Positions 8,578 to 17,866 are shown, counted from the stretch's first letter. The stretch is DNA of 64,000 bases from Thermoplasmatota archaeon (GCA_018818785.1 JAHIRF010000002.1:1-64000); one strand, 5' to 3'. Notes: generated from the sequence alone by a model not told the origin. Program-made: numbers and translations.

Positions 8578-9738
8578 TCACGATTTGTCGACTCCTCTCA
8601 TCCAGGTCGACAGAGCACCTATGGATGCCAGCCCCAGGATGAATACTATGAAGAACGAGTATGATGGGTCGTTGAAGTGGTCCGAGACGATTCCGCATAG
8701 ATAGACCACGACAGCGCCACCGCCGAGCTGGAATCCGAAAAGCAATCCAAACGCGGTTCCTCTCTCTTCCTGTCGTGTCGCCTTTGATATGAGCGAGAAG
8801 AGCGCGGGGTAAGTGACGAAGAGCATCGCTCCAAACAGGACAAGGACCGGTGTGATTGTGATCCAACTAGATAGGAATGGGAGCATTAACACGCAAATCG
8901 ATGAAACCGCATATCCGTAGATAAGCAGCCTTCCCCTCCCAAAACGATTGCTAAGTCGTCCGAAGTAATACGATGACACTGTCCCTATGCCAATCCAGAT
9001 TGCGAACACTAGATCTGCATCTCCGACACTCCACCCGTGCAATTCGGTGAGGTTCAGTGGTCCAAAATAGCTCGTAACCTGATAGAGTGCTCCACCCGCT
9101 GCTATCGGAATCGCCATTATTCCTATCCTTGTGAATGTGTCCTTGAATGAGGTCTCTATTTTGCTGACACTCTTTGTCTTGAGTGGCTCCTCGTTCCGCA
9201 TGAGTATGATGCCCGCAATGATTGCTATAATGTTGAGCACGGCCCAGATAATGCACGGTGTCCTCCATCCGTAGATCTCTCCCAGGAATCCCGATGACGC
9301 GAATGCGAGGATGACTCCCAGGTTTCCCACGCCACTCTGAATGCCAAGGGCCGTATCAAGATATGAGCCTTCATATCTCTTTGTTATCCAGCTGATTCCA
9401 ATCGGATGATAGAAACTCGCACCCACCCTCATGGAGATCACCGCGACGAATAGGCCCAGAAAATTCGATGCAAGTGGGATGAGGATGAACGACAATGCCA
9501 TGAGTCCTGCGCCCAGCTCCAGGAGATACTTCGAGAATATCCTGTCTGCAGCTTTGCCAACTACGAGCTGGATGATGACTGTGATCAGCAGACCGAAGCC
9601 GAGGAGGCCGATCTCCGAGTACGACAGGTCCATCTCCTGAACGAGTATCGGCAATATCGCAACCAATGCCATGAGGGCGCCATCGTTGCACGCGTGATGA
9701 TAGCTTATCACCCATAGCAGTCTCTTGTCACTTGACAT
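8578..9738 (-). CDS. MFS transporter, fosmidomycin-resistance-like
   Basis: A 386-residue, twelve-helix major facilitator protein. Features of the Fsr-like branch are the first-helix H-H-A-C-N-D-G stretch, G-K-A-A-D-R-I-F between helices 2 and 3, and Y-H-P-I-G near residue 115. Proteins of this branch export small acidic or drug-like molecules, but the substrate here cannot be inferred. The gene stands alone, between the DUF1614-like protein and the pair of tiny basic proteins. Confidence 0.8.
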   Translation of the reverse strand: MSSDKRLLWVISYHHACNDGALMALVAILPILVQEMDLSYSEIGLLGFGLLITVIIQLVVGKAADRIFSKYLLELGAGLMALSFILIPLASNFLGLFVAVISMRVGASFYHPIGISWITKRYEGSYLDTALGIQSGVGNLGVILAFASSGFLGEIYGWRTPCIIWAVLNIIAIIAGIILMRNEEPLKTKSVSKIETSFKDTFTRIGIMAIPIAAGGALYQVTSYFGPLNLTELHGWSVGDADLVFAIWIGIGTVSSYYFGRLSNRFGRGRLLIYGYAVSSICVLMLPFLSSWITITPVLVLFGAMLFVTYPALFSLISKATRQEERGTAFGLLFGFQLGGGAVVVYLCGIVSDHFNDPSYSFFIVFILGLASIGALSTWMRGVDKS

Positions 9739-9963
9739 CTCAAGCTTCTCTTGAGTGAATCGCGTTCCTGGTTATCTCACTTTGCTGAGAATGATTGATT
9801 CCAAGAATTCACTTTTTTATCTGATTGCGATGTCTCCTGAATCTGCGCGAAGAATGATAACCGTGTATCAAGTTGTGTCAAGAAAATAAGGAATTAAAGA
9901 AGAAGAAGTTTAATGAGATTTGATCCATGGACAGAATCCAAAGACCTTCCATCGCTACGGAAC

Positions 9964-10053
9964 TCACCTTGTCCTGCTAGCTCGAATTTCCTTGCCTCTG
10001 GACTCAGCCTTCTTGGCCTTGCCAGATTTGCTGGATTTCTTTTTTGCAGGCAT
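9964..10053 (-). CDS. Tiny basic protein (29 residues)
   Basis: A very short frame beginning M-P-A-K-K-K-S-S-K-S-G-K and rich in Lys, Arg and Ser. AGGAGGG lies about 9 nt before the ATG, a stronger ribosome site than most genes here have. It follows another tiny basic gene by 41 nt on the same strand, and both could share a promoter upstream of 10205. I do not recognise a family. Composition suggests nucleic-acid binding, which is inference only. Confidence 0.5.
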   Translation of the reverse strand: MPAKKKSSKSGKAKKAESRGKEIRASRTR

Positions 10054-10094
10054 TTAATGAACCCTCCTGACGGAAGTACATCTCACAAGAAAAA

Positions 10095-10205
10095 TTACTT
10101 CTTCTTCTTCTTTGCGGCCTTCTTCGCGACTTTCTTCGCGGGCTTCTTAACGGCCTTCTTCACTGCTTTCTTTTTCGTCTTCTTTCCACACTTTGCGCAC
10201 GACAT
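10095..10205 (-). CDS. Tiny Lys/Ala-rich protein with a CxxC knuckle (36 residues)
   Basis: The protein starts M-S-C-A-K-C-G and continues as K-K-A-V and K-K-P-A-K-K-V-A repeats; 19 of 36 residues are lysine. The C-x-x-C could bind a metal, and the tail resembles the lysine/alanine tails of histone H1-like proteins. GGAGG lies about 9 nt before the ATG. The opposite strand is open as a poly-Phe frame, a compositional shadow of the Lys codons. Chromatin or RNA binding is inference. About 210 bp of AT-rich DNA separates it from the divergent GTPase. Confidence 0.6.
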   Translation of the reverse strand: MSCAKCGKKTKKKAVKKAVKKPAKKVAKKAAKKKKK

Positions 10206-10417
10206 AGGTTTTTTTCCTCCTACCGCGTATTGATGCATCTTCCCCATCAAGCACCTGTTACCGTCAGGTTTTGCTCAACTTTCATGACGCATCTCTGAAC
10301 ATGTAAATGCGTTATGTATAATAATACTCTTTTGATTCTCTTTCGTATTTTGATAATGAACAATCATCATGCCCGCATCTTCCTTCTTCACAATGACAAT
10401 CGATGAGCACGAATTGA

Positions 10418-11044
10418 ATGGGAATACGAAGGGACTACGCGGTGCAAACGTTTTTTAGACTACTTACACATACATTAGATGCGCAAGGGGTCGTTGAGTC
10501 ATTGGCTGAAAGCAATGATACAAAGAAATTGAAGATATGCTTGGTCGGTGATGTTGGTGTCGGCAAGACAAGCATGATCCGAAGATACGTGCTCGATGTC
10601 TTCGACGACAAGTACATTGCCACGATCGGAACGAAGGTCACCAAGAAAGAGATCGAGGCAAAGAATGCGAAGACCGGCGAGACGCAGAAGATAGTCCTTT
10701 TAATCTGGGACATCATGGGTCAACCGAGTTTTAGAGAAGTATTACGCGAGGCCTACTTCTATGGTGCGGAGGGTGCACTGGCTGTCTGTGATCTTACGAG
10801 CAAGGAGAGTCTAGGCGAGCTCCGATATTGGGTCAAAGCTATGACATCAACTACCGGTGAGATACCGATTGTATTCCTTGGAAATAAGTATGATTTGAAG
10901 GACGATGTCAGAATCGATTCCAAAGACCTCGAGGTCTTTGCAATGAAACATGGTGCTCCTGCATTGTTGACATCTGCGAAGACCGGATACAACGTCGAGA
11001 ACGCTTTTGCCAACCTTGTTGATATGATACTCAATCCTGACTGA
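10418..11044 (+). CDS. Ras/Rab-like small GTPase
   Basis: A small GTP-binding protein of 208 residues, or 180 if the TTG at 10502 is used. All five G motifs are present: G-D-V-G-V-G-K-T at 44-51, a switch I threonine in A-T-I-G-T near 69-72, W-D-I-M-G-Q at 97-102, N-K-Y-D at 156-159 and S-A-K near 189. The Gln after the glycine of motif G3 is the residue used for GTP hydrolysis in Ras. There is no C-terminal cysteine, so lipid anchoring of the eukaryotic type is not expected. No GAP, exchange-factor or roadblock gene is adjacent. TATAATAATA at 10317-10326 may be part of its promoter. Confidence 0.88.
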   Translation: MGIRRDYAVQTFFRLLTHTLDAQGVVESLAESNDTKKLKICLVGDVGVGKTSMIRRYVLDVFDDKYIATIGTKVTKKEIEAKNAKTGETQKIVLLIWDIMGQPSFREVLREAYFYGAEGALAVCDLTSKESLGELRYWVKAMTSTTGEIPIVFLGNKYDLKDDVRIDSKDLEVFAMKHGAPALLTSAKTGYNVENAFANLVDMILNPD

Positions 11045-11106
11045 ACCCGCACAGTTGAATGAGGTCAGCGCCTCTTGATTGTCATCCTTTGAGTTCGAGG
11101 GAGTAG

Positions 11107-12687
11107 ATGCAGATGGTTGCACGAAAGGCAGATGCGATATTCTATAATGGCCGAGTGTACAGTCTCGATCCCGAGGTTAGAGTCGCGAGAGCAATTGCTG
11201 TAGATGATGGCAGAATCATAGCTGTCGGGACGGATGCCGAGATCAAGAGTTCTGCTCCCCGTGGTTGTGACAAGTATGACCTGGGCGGCAAGATAGTGAT
11301 ACCCGGCTTCATCGATTCACATACCCATTTCGTGAACATGGGTATCGATTCCATGAATGTCGATCTGTTCGGCTGCAAATCTATGGACGATGCGATGTCA
11401 CGCATGAAATCTGGTGCGAAGAAGACGCCCGAGGGCGAATGGGTACTAGGCGCTGGATGGATGGAGAGTCGATGGGATCAGGGCAGATTCATCACTAAAG
11501 ATGACCTCGACTCCTGCTGTCCGAATCATCCTGCGGTTGCCCATCGCATATGTGGTCATCTGTCGACGGTCAACACGAGAGCGATATCCGTCTTGGAAAT
11601 CAATGCTGACATGCCCGGTGTAGAAAAGAGCGCGTCGGGTGCATTGACTGGCGTACTCAAAGAATCCGCGGTGGCACTTGTCAGAGATGCCACTGCGCCA
11701 GATGCAAACCGGAAGATGAAGGGTTTAGTTGCTGCGACGCGGAAGGCGCATTCCCTCGGTGTGACCTCGGTCCAGGACAATGGTGAGACAGAACATCTCT
11801 CCATATACCAGACAGCTGAGAGAGCGGATAAGCTCGGAATTCGTATATGGTTCAATGTGCCAGTGTCCAATCTGGATGCCATGCGGAGTCTGAATTTGTC
11901 CACTGGGCTCGGTTCGGAGAGATTGAAGATCGGTGGACTGAAGATTTTCTGTGATGGCGCATTGGGTGCTCGAACCGCATCGCTGTCTGAGGCATACAAT
12001 GATGACTCGGAGAACACAGGCATGTTCGTGCTTCCTGTGGATCAGCTCGATGATATGATTCACAAGGCCAATGATGCTTCCATACAATTAGTCGTGCACG
12101 CGATAGGTGACAAAGCCATCGAAACCGTGATTGATTCGATGGAAGATGCACTTGAGTGTACCCCACGGAAGAATCACAGACACAGGATAGAACACTTGGA
12201 GCTGCCGACTGCGAATCAGCTAAAAAGAATGAGGTTACTGGGAATCATCGCATCCATGCAGCCGAACTTTGTGGGCGAATGGGGTGGCATCAACGGCATG
12301 TATTATGAGCGTCTTGGTCCGGACAGGGCGATAATGAACAATCCTTTCAAGGATGTTCTGAAGTCTCGCGTGAAGTTGGTTTTCGGGTCAGATTGCATGC
12401 CACTCTCCCCGATGTATGGGATTATTTCTGCAGTCAATGCTCCTCATGATTCCCAGAGGATTACCGCGGAAGAGGCGACTGCCGCATATACGAGAGATGC
12501 TGCCTATGCATCCTTCGAGGAGAATATCAAAGGAACCATAACTGAAGACAAGTTTGCTGATTTTGTTGTTCTCTCAGGAGATCCTTTCAGTAATCCCTCT
12601 CTCGTGCGTGACGTGTCCGTGTTAAAAACGATAATGGACGGTGAAGTTGTCTATGACGGCACAAGAATCGGGAAGAAACGATCCTGA
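11107..12687 (+). CDS. YtcJ-like metal-dependent amidohydrolase
   Basis: A 526-residue amidohydrolase of the Amidohydro_3 type. Metal-site motifs are H-T-H-F after F-I-D-S near residue 73, a V-V-H-A-I-G-D histidine near 332, H-R-I-E-H near 358 and a G-S-D-C-M-P aspartate near 427. Relatives remove formyl or acyl groups from N-substituted amides, and the natural substrate is usually unknown. Two ATGs six bases apart (11107, 11113) are possible; GAGGGAG is better spaced for the second. The gene overlaps RidA by about 35 bp, so the two are probably co-transcribed, with RidA perhaps clearing reactive enamine/imine products. Confidence 0.85.
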   Translation: MQMVARKADAIFYNGRVYSLDPEVRVARAIAVDDGRIIAVGTDAEIKSSAPRGCDKYDLGGKIVIPGFIDSHTHFVNMGIDSMNVDLFGCKSMDDAMSRMKSGAKKTPEGEWVLGAGWMESRWDQGRFITKDDLDSCCPNHPAVAHRICGHLSTVNTRAISVLEINADMPGVEKSASGALTGVLKESAVALVRDATAPDANRKMKGLVAATRKAHSLGVTSVQDNGETEHLSIYQTAERADKLGIRIWFNVPVSNLDAMRSLNLSTGLGSERLKIGGLKIFCDGALGARTASLSEAYNDDSENTGMFVLPVDQLDDMIHKANDASIQLVVHAIGDKAIETVIDSMEDALECTPRKNHRHRIEHLELPTANQLKRMRLLGIIASMQPNFVGEWGGINGMYYERLGPDRAIMNNPFKDVLKSRVKLVFGSDCMPLSPMYGIISAVNAPHDSQRITAEEATAAYTRDAAYASFEENIKGTITEDKFADFVVLSGDPFSNPSLVRDVSVLKTIMDGEVVYDGTRIGKKRS

Positions 12688-13069
12688 AGATAGTCCTCAG
12701 ATTGTCCAGACATCCGATGCGCCAAAACCGATTGGACCATACTCCCAAGCGGTGATGTCTGGAGACCTGATATTCTGTTCCGGTCAACTTGGCATCGACC
12801 CTGTCAGTGGGACTATTGTTCAGGGCGATGTTGCGGATCAGGCTCGTCGGGCACTACGGAACCTATCGGAGATTCTAGACGCGTCGGGATCGAGAGTCGC
12901 AAATGTGCTGAAGGTCACGATATACGTTAGAAACATCAAAGATTTCGCCCTGGTCAACCAAGTGTACGCTGACTTCTTTGGCGAGTACAGACCTTCACGT
13001 TCAGTGGTAGAGGTCTCAGGTCTACCGAAAGATGCCTTGGTCGAGATAGATCTTATTGCGAAACGATGA
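12653..13069 (+). CDS. ridA: RidA/YjgF/UK114 enamine-imine deaminase
   Basis: Hydrolyses reactive 2-aminoacrylate-type enamines to keto acids and ammonia. The 138-residue product includes a family core of normal size behind an extra N-terminal stretch of about 18 polar residues. Characteristic features are I-G-P-Y-S-Q-A near residue 27, F-C-S-G-Q-L-G, the substrate-binding arginine in S-R-S-V-V-E-V and the glutamate in L-V-E-I-D-L-I-A. The ATG at 12653 has GGTGA 9 nt upstream, inside the end of the amidohydrolase gene. A GTG at 12641 is the alternative. Confidence 0.9.
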   Translation: MTAQESGRNDPEDSPQIVQTSDAPKPIGPYSQAVMSGDLIFCSGQLGIDPVSGTIVQGDVADQARRALRNLSEILDASGSRVANVLKVTIYVRNIKDFALVNQVYADFFGEYRPSRSVVEVSGLPKDALVEIDLIAKR

Positions 13070-13118
13070 ATGCAGCGTTTCGATTCACCATTCTATCCGA
13101 TGAATTGCTTTATCCGAG

Positions 13119-13128
13119 AATATTTAAG
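13119..13128 (+). promoter_or_regulatory. TATA-like box before the saccharopine-dehydrogenase-like gene
   Basis: ATATTTAA at about 13120-13127 would place a transcript start near 13150, with a leader of some 50 nt that contains the GGAGGTG at 13190-13196 before the ATG at 13201. Confidence 0.45.
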
Positions 13129-13200
13129 TAGATGGTTATTGTAATGAGGTGGGGAGCTGGAAGAGCATTTTTGTTGAGGAATGATGATGGAGGTGGATGT

Positions 13201-14388
13201 ATGAAGACGTTGATTCTTGGTGCTTCTGGGCAAATAGGCGCTTATACGGTGCAGGACCTCGTTGAGATGTGTGGCGTGAAGGATGTCATTGCATCTAGTT
13301 TGAGATTGGATGATGTCAAGAACGCTATGACGGCTCTGAAACTGGACAAGAAGGTTCAGATGGTCGAACTTAATGCATACGATGTGGACATAGTTGCCAA
13401 GACCATAAAGAAAGAGAAAGTCGATGCGGTCGTCAACTGCGCATGGTATCAGACCAATCTGGCGGCGATGGACGCATGTCTGAAAGGTGGAGCAGCATAT
13501 ACCGATCTTGGAGGTTTCTTTGACACTTGCCTGAAGCAGCTCAAGCTTCACAAGAAGTGGAAGGATGCTGGAATAAATGCGACTATAGGCCTTGGAAGCA
13601 CACCCGGAATGACGAACATAGCTGGTGCGGCCGGAGCTAAGCGGTTGGACAGAATCGACTCGATTGATATCGTCTGCGCTTGGGGTAACACACTTCCTGT
13701 CAAGGAGGCTGGATGGCCTGGCTATTCAATTCGCACGGTTCTTGACGAGTTCACTCAACAATCTGTACAATGGATAAGAAACAAGTATCAGAAACAGGAG
13801 ATTCTGGGTGGCGAGAAGGAAGTTATGATGCCCGATCCTATCGGCAAGATCAAGACTTACTATGTCAAGCATTCAGAACCTGCTACGATGGGCAAATACC
13901 TGAAGGCTAAGAACGTGACATTCAGAATCGGGTTCCCTCCGAATGACATGAGCACATTTCAGACGCTGCGCGCACTAGGATTCGCTGATGAGACTCCTCT
14001 TGATATCTCTGGATGTAAAATCTCTCCACTTGATTTCCTGACCGGCATGCATCAGAGAGGGATAGAACAGGGACGCACTGCTATCCCCAAAGAGGAATAC
14101 GAATATGACATGTTCAGAATTGATTGTATGGGCGAGAAGGATGGCATGCCATCGACCGTGACTTACTCCATAGTGACCTGGAACGACCCTGTGAGGGGCG
14201 TATCATCTGCGAGAGACACCGCCGTCCCACCTGCGATAGTATCGCTCTGGCAGATGAAACGAAAGATAAAGGCGCCTGGTGTGTTCCCTGCGGAAGCAAC
14301 GGTGGATCCCGAGCCATTCTTTGAGGAGCTCGGAAAGAGGAAGATCAAGGTCGAGGAGAGGACAACGACATCAACCAAGTACTACTGA
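13201..14388 (+). CDS. Saccharopine dehydrogenase-like oxidoreductase
   Basis: A 395-residue NAD(P)-dependent protein of the Lys9/LysDH-like superfamily. It starts directly with a Rossmann dinucleotide loop, I-L-G-A-S-G-Q-I-G at residues 5-13. V-V-N-C-A-W-Y near 77 and L-G-S-T-P-G-M-T-N near 135 are typical of the family. Relatives act on saccharopine, lysine or carboxynorspermidine. With polyamine genes elsewhere in the window carboxynorspermidine chemistry is possible, but nothing adjacent supports it. A strong GGAGGTG site fixes the ATG at 13201; an in-frame start at 13132 would add 23 residues before the Rossmann fold. Confidence 0.8.
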   Translation: MKTLILGASGQIGAYTVQDLVEMCGVKDVIASSLRLDDVKNAMTALKLDKKVQMVELNAYDVDIVAKTIKKEKVDAVVNCAWYQTNLAAMDACLKGGAAYTDLGGFFDTCLKQLKLHKKWKDAGINATIGLGSTPGMTNIAGAAGAKRLDRIDSIDIVCAWGNTLPVKEAGWPGYSIRTVLDEFTQQSVQWIRNKYQKQEILGGEKEVMMPDPIGKIKTYYVKHSEPATMGKYLKAKNVTFRIGFPPNDMSTFQTLRALGFADETPLDISGCKISPLDFLTGMHQRGIEQGRTAIPKEEYEYDMFRIDCMGEKDGMPSTVTYSIVTWNDPVRGVSSARDTAVPPAIVSLWQMKRKIKAPGVFPAEATVDPEPFFEELGKRKIKVEERTTTSTKYY

Positions 14389-14418
14389 CCTGCTCCATGA
14401 ACGGGACAAACCATTTCC

Positions 14419-16092
14419 TTAATCCTTCTTCTCATTCTTCGTATCGGGTCTCTCATCTTCCTCTTTATCGTCGTCGTTCACAAGCCCGAACGCCTTCGCG
14501 ATTGCGACGGTGTAATCCTCCACTTCCACATCGACCTCTGACTTTTCCACCGGTATCTTGTCTTGTACTGCGCATCGCATATGTATCTGGCATTTGGGAC
14601 AGAATAGGAGCATCTTATCTGCTCCGGTCTTCTTGGCCTCTATCATCCTCTCGATCTGCATCCTCTTTGTGTTGCTGTTGCAGCTGGACCACCCACTCAC
14701 TCCACAGCATATGGCCTTGTCCTTCGTGTTGGGCATCTCGATGAAGTCGCATCCCTGGAACACCGTTGCGAGATCTCTCGGCGAATCATAAATTCCAGAA
14801 TGTCTGCCGAGACGACACGAGTCGTGATATGTGAATTTGAACTTCTCATTCTGCGTATCATCCGACTTCAACGTTCCTGTCTCGATCAGCTCCTTCAGGT
14901 AGTCCGATATGTGCTGGACCTCGAATCCCAGCTCGCCAACGAAGTCCCGATAGTCCATGTTGAATGTCCTGTAGCATTCAGGGCACGTGAACACCACTTT
15001 CTTGGCGCCGGACTTCTTTATCAAGTCAACATTGAAATCCATCAGTTTCTCGAATTCATCCTCCTCGCCGACCCAATTGAGGTCATGGCCGCAGCATTTC
15101 TCATCGTTGCTTACGACGGGAACGACACCTGCCCGGTTCATCAACCTGACAGCTGATTCGCATATCTTGGTGAGCGCGAGACCTTCCCTGTCCCAGAATA
15201 TCGCATCATAATGCGGTAAGCACCCAACGAAGTAGAATACGTCACCCTTTTCTGCGACCTTCATGTCGTCTTTGACCCATTCCAATCTATTCTGTTTCAG
15301 GTCTGAGGATGCCATGATCCTCTGCACCGAGTGGATCAGACCTCCTTGCGAGCATAGTGGGGCAGCGCCGAAGTGCAGCGCCTCCTCTCGCATGCCCCGT
15401 ATGAACCCCGAGTAGTCCACTTTGTATGGACACATCACATTGCATTGCTCGCATGTTGTACATGTCCAGATGTCCTTATCATTGGCGATATTCTCGACGA
15501 TTCCTTCCATCGCTTTCAGAACGATCGTACGCGGGGCGAATTCGCTGTCGAACTTGGGAATGGGGCAAACGGTGGTGCATTTGCCGCATTCAACACAGTC
15601 AAATGCGCCAGTGTCTTCTATCAGCTGCTTGATCGAGGTGGCGGTCTGCTCCTTGGACCTCTCTCCCTTCCGTTTCCTCTTCTGTATTGGAAGCGGCCCC
15701 AGATCACGTACCTCTCCCACGAAATCATTCATTGATTTGGCGAATCTGTATCGCTCAGACGCATTGATCCATTCGGTCCGCAACCTTCGTGAGTCCAGAC
15801 CTAAGATGTCCATGAGGTCCTTGAAGGCATCCACTCTTTCCTGGGCTCTCTTATTTCCCGAGACATAATGACAATTGTCTATGAGACATCCTATGATGAT
15901 TACGCCGTCCGCTCCATGCTCGAAAGAGTCCATAATGATCGCAGGTTCGACGCTCCCGCTGCACATCACCCTCACTATCTTCACATTGGGTGGATACTCT
16001 ATCTTATTGACACCTGCCAGGTTAGCGGATGGATACCCGCACCATGTGCAAGTGAATGCGATTATCTTCGGCTCGAACCCTGATTCGTTCAT
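14419..16092 (-). CDS. MvhD-HdrC-HdrB fusion: heterodisulfide reductase-like electron-transfer subunit
   Basis: A 557-residue three-part fusion. Residues 1-140 match the MvhD/FlpD iron-sulfur subunit (C-T-W-C-G-Y, V-M-C-S-G-S-V-E-P, I-G-C-L-I-D-N-C-H-Y). Residues about 165-240 hold two HdrC-type 4Fe-4S motifs, C-V-E-C-G-K-C and C-T-T-C-E-Q-C. The C-terminal half is HdrB/HdrD-like with two CCG domains (C-C-G-H-D-L near 345, C-C-G-V-S-G near 472) that in HdrB hold the noncubane clusters. In Hdr complexes MvhD passes electrons from a donor to HdrA, and HdrB reduces a disulfide. The gene begins 1 nt after hdrA ends, so both form one unit. The tail is acidic. No hydrogenase or formate dehydrogenase partner is visible here. 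Confidence 0.85.
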   Translation of the reverse strand: MNESGFEPKIIAFTCTWCGYPSANLAGVNKIEYPPNVKIVRVMCSGSVEPAIIMDSFEHGADGVIIIGCLIDNCHYVSGNKRAQERVDAFKDLMDILGLDSRRLRTEWINASERYRFAKSMNDFVGEVRDLGPLPIQKRKRKGERSKEQTATSIKQLIEDTGAFDCVECGKCTTVCPIPKFDSEFAPRTIVLKAMEGIVENIANDKDIWTCTTCEQCNVMCPYKVDYSGFIRGMREEALHFGAAPLCSQGGLIHSVQRIMASSDLKQNRLEWVKDDMKVAEKGDVFYFVGCLPHYDAIFWDREGLALTKICESAVRLMNRAGVVPVVSNDEKCCGHDLNWVGEEDEFEKLMDFNVDLIKKSGAKKVVFTCPECYRTFNMDYRDFVGELGFEVQHISDYLKELIETGTLKSDDTQNEKFKFTYHDSCRLGRHSGIYDSPRDLATVFQGCDFIEMPNTKDKAICCGVSGWSSCNSNTKRMQIERMIEAKKTGADKMLLFCPKCQIHMRCAVQDKIPVEKSEVDVEVEDYTVAIAKAFGLVNDDDKEEDERPDTKNEKKD

Positions 16093-16093
16093 G

Positions 16094-17866
16094 TCAGGGC
16101 ACCTCCTCGATGATTGCTCGTATCTGCGCCTCGACCTGGTCCTTCATGAAGTTGTAGACGGTTATTGCCTTGTTGCAGCAGACTACGGCGCAGGTCCCAC
16201 ATCCCTCGCACCGGATCTCGTCCACCTTGGATATGAGAATACCCTTTTCGGTGTCTTCCGTCACTTTGATCGCATCATACTCGCAGATGTCTTCACATCT
16301 GCCACAGCCCCTGCACCTAGATTCGTCGACGAATGCGACTATCCGTGGGAATTGTACCTTCCCCTCCTTCATGATCCCAATAGCACTTGCAGCAGCTGAC
16401 CGTGCGTCTTCTATGGAGTATCTGATCCCCTTGGGGCCTTGGGCAGTGCCCGCCACATATATCCCCCTTCGGAATTCAGACGGAAACATCGGATTGATGT
16501 CCTTCATGAACTTGTCGATGTCCATCTGGATGTGAAGCAGCTTGGCGATCCTGTCGCTGTCCTCGGACGGTTCCTGACCCACCGCGAGGACTACTAGGTC
16601 TGAATCGATATTGAGCAATGTGTCCATGTCTGTATCAAGGGCCCTCACGAACATCTTGTCATTGTCGACTACCACCTCGGCGACCCGTCCTCTGACGAAG
16701 TTGATCCCTTCCTGCCTAGCGTCTTCGTAGAATTCCTCAAAACCCCTGTACGGTCCACGAAGGTCGATGTAATGTACATAGACATCTGCGCCTGGATCCA
16801 GTTTCTTTATCTCCCTCGCCTGACCGATGGCATATGTGCAGCAGACGAGCGAGCAATGCAGATTGCCCTTCACCTTGTCGCGTGAACCGACGCATTGGAC
16901 GAAATTCACGGTCTTCGGGTTCTTACCATCCGACGGCCTCTTCAGACCGCCTCCTTGCTCGCGCTGTTTGACTATTAGCTGCTCCAACTCGGTCGTTGTG
17001 ATGACGTTCGGGATCTCATAGTGCAGTTCGGGGATTCTTGTCGGATCGAAAGTCTTGCTTCCAGTGGCGACGATTACTGTCCCGACATCGAATTCCCTGC
17101 ACCCCTCCAGCGTCTTCACTTTGACATGTCTATTACCGAAACCACCGGTCATGTCCTCGACATTCGAATTCAGTAAGACTTCGATGTTCTTGTTCTGGAG
17201 GACATCCTCGATCTTAGGGGTGAACACGCACTCCTTGCAGTATTGCATGCAGCAGATGCCACAGTTGTGGGTGGGGAATGTCATGCTCAGCTTGTAGGCT
17301 CTCCCACCGAGCTCATTGCTCCTTTCGACAATATATACCTTGAATCCGCTGGATGCAATATCGAGAGCAGCGGCCATGCCCGTGACTCCTCCTCCTATCA
17401 CTAGGGTAGATCCGAGTATGGGGACTTCGATATCCTCTAATGGCATCAGCTTCTCTACCTTTGCCAATGCGCCTAGCAACAGGCCCTTGGCCTTGCTAGT
17501 TGCCCGTTCTCGATCTGCATGTACCCATGCGCATTGTTCGCGAATGTTCACCTGGTCGAAGAGGTACTTGTTCATACCTTCAGCTTCGAGGAATCTGCTG
17601 ATTATCAGCCCTTGTATATTGGGGGAACATGCCGAAACGGCAACCTTATCGAACCCTTTGTTCGCATATTCGCCCTTCAGAAATTGTTGTCCTTCCCTTG
17701 AACATAGCGATTCGTGGATGCCAACGGTCACGACTTCAGGATGTTCCTTGATTGCGGAGGCAATTGATTCAAGGTCGATCTTATTGGATATCTCTCCCCT
17801 GCATCCGCATAGGAAGACTGCGATTCCTTTCCGCTGGCCCACATCGTCAGTCTCTGAATCACTCAT
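16094..17866 (-). CDS. hdrA: HdrA-like flavin electron-bifurcating subunit
   Basis: A 590-residue FAD and iron-sulfur protein. The N-terminal domain carries F-L-C-G-C-R-G, S-L-C-S, S-A-C-S-P-N and R-E-Q-C-A-W, cysteines of the HdrA N-terminal cluster. The FAD loop V-I-G-G-G-V-T-G-M is near residue 150. A Cys-rich stretch (C-G-I-C-C-M-Q-Y-C-K-E-C) follows near 210. Two C-terminal 4Fe-4S motifs, C-R-G-C-G-R-C-E-D-I-C and C-E-G-C-G-T-C-A-V-V-C, end the protein, both lacking the usual proline after the fourth cysteine. In known complexes HdrA splits electron pairs between ferredoxin and a disulfide. GGAGGACGG lies just before the ATG. Confidence 0.9.
   Translation of the reverse strand: MSDSETDDVGQRKGIAVFLCGCRGEISNKIDLESIASAIKEHPEVVTVGIHESLCSREGQQFLKGEYANKGFDKVAVSACSPNIQGLIISRFLEAEGMNKYLFDQVNIREQCAWVHADRERATSKAKGLLLGALAKVEKLMPLEDIEVPILGSTLVIGGGVTGMAAALDIASSGFKVYIVERSNELGGRAYKLSMTFPTHNCGICCMQYCKECVFTPKIEDVLQNKNIEVLLNSNVEDMTGGFGNRHVKVKTLEGCREFDVGTVIVATGSKTFDPTRIPELHYEIPNVITTTELEQLIVKQREQGGGLKRPSDGKNPKTVNFVQCVGSRDKVKGNLHCSLVCCTYAIGQAREIKKLDPGADVYVHYIDLRGPYRGFEEFYEDARQEGINFVRGRVAEVVVDNDKMFVRALDTDMDTLLNIDSDLVVLAVGQEPSEDSDRIAKLLHIQMDIDKFMKDINPMFPSEFRRGIYVAGTAQGPKGIRYSIEDARSAAASAIGIMKEGKVQFPRIVAFVDESRCRGCGRCEDICEYDAIKVTEDTEKGILISKVDEIRCEGCGTCAVVCCNKAITVYNFMKDQVEAQIRAIIEEVP

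Noticed and set aside
9913-10233. Frame rich in Phe on the plus strand
   Set aside because: It is the antisense shadow of the Lys-rich tiny protein; AAG codons read as CTT/TTC on the other strand.
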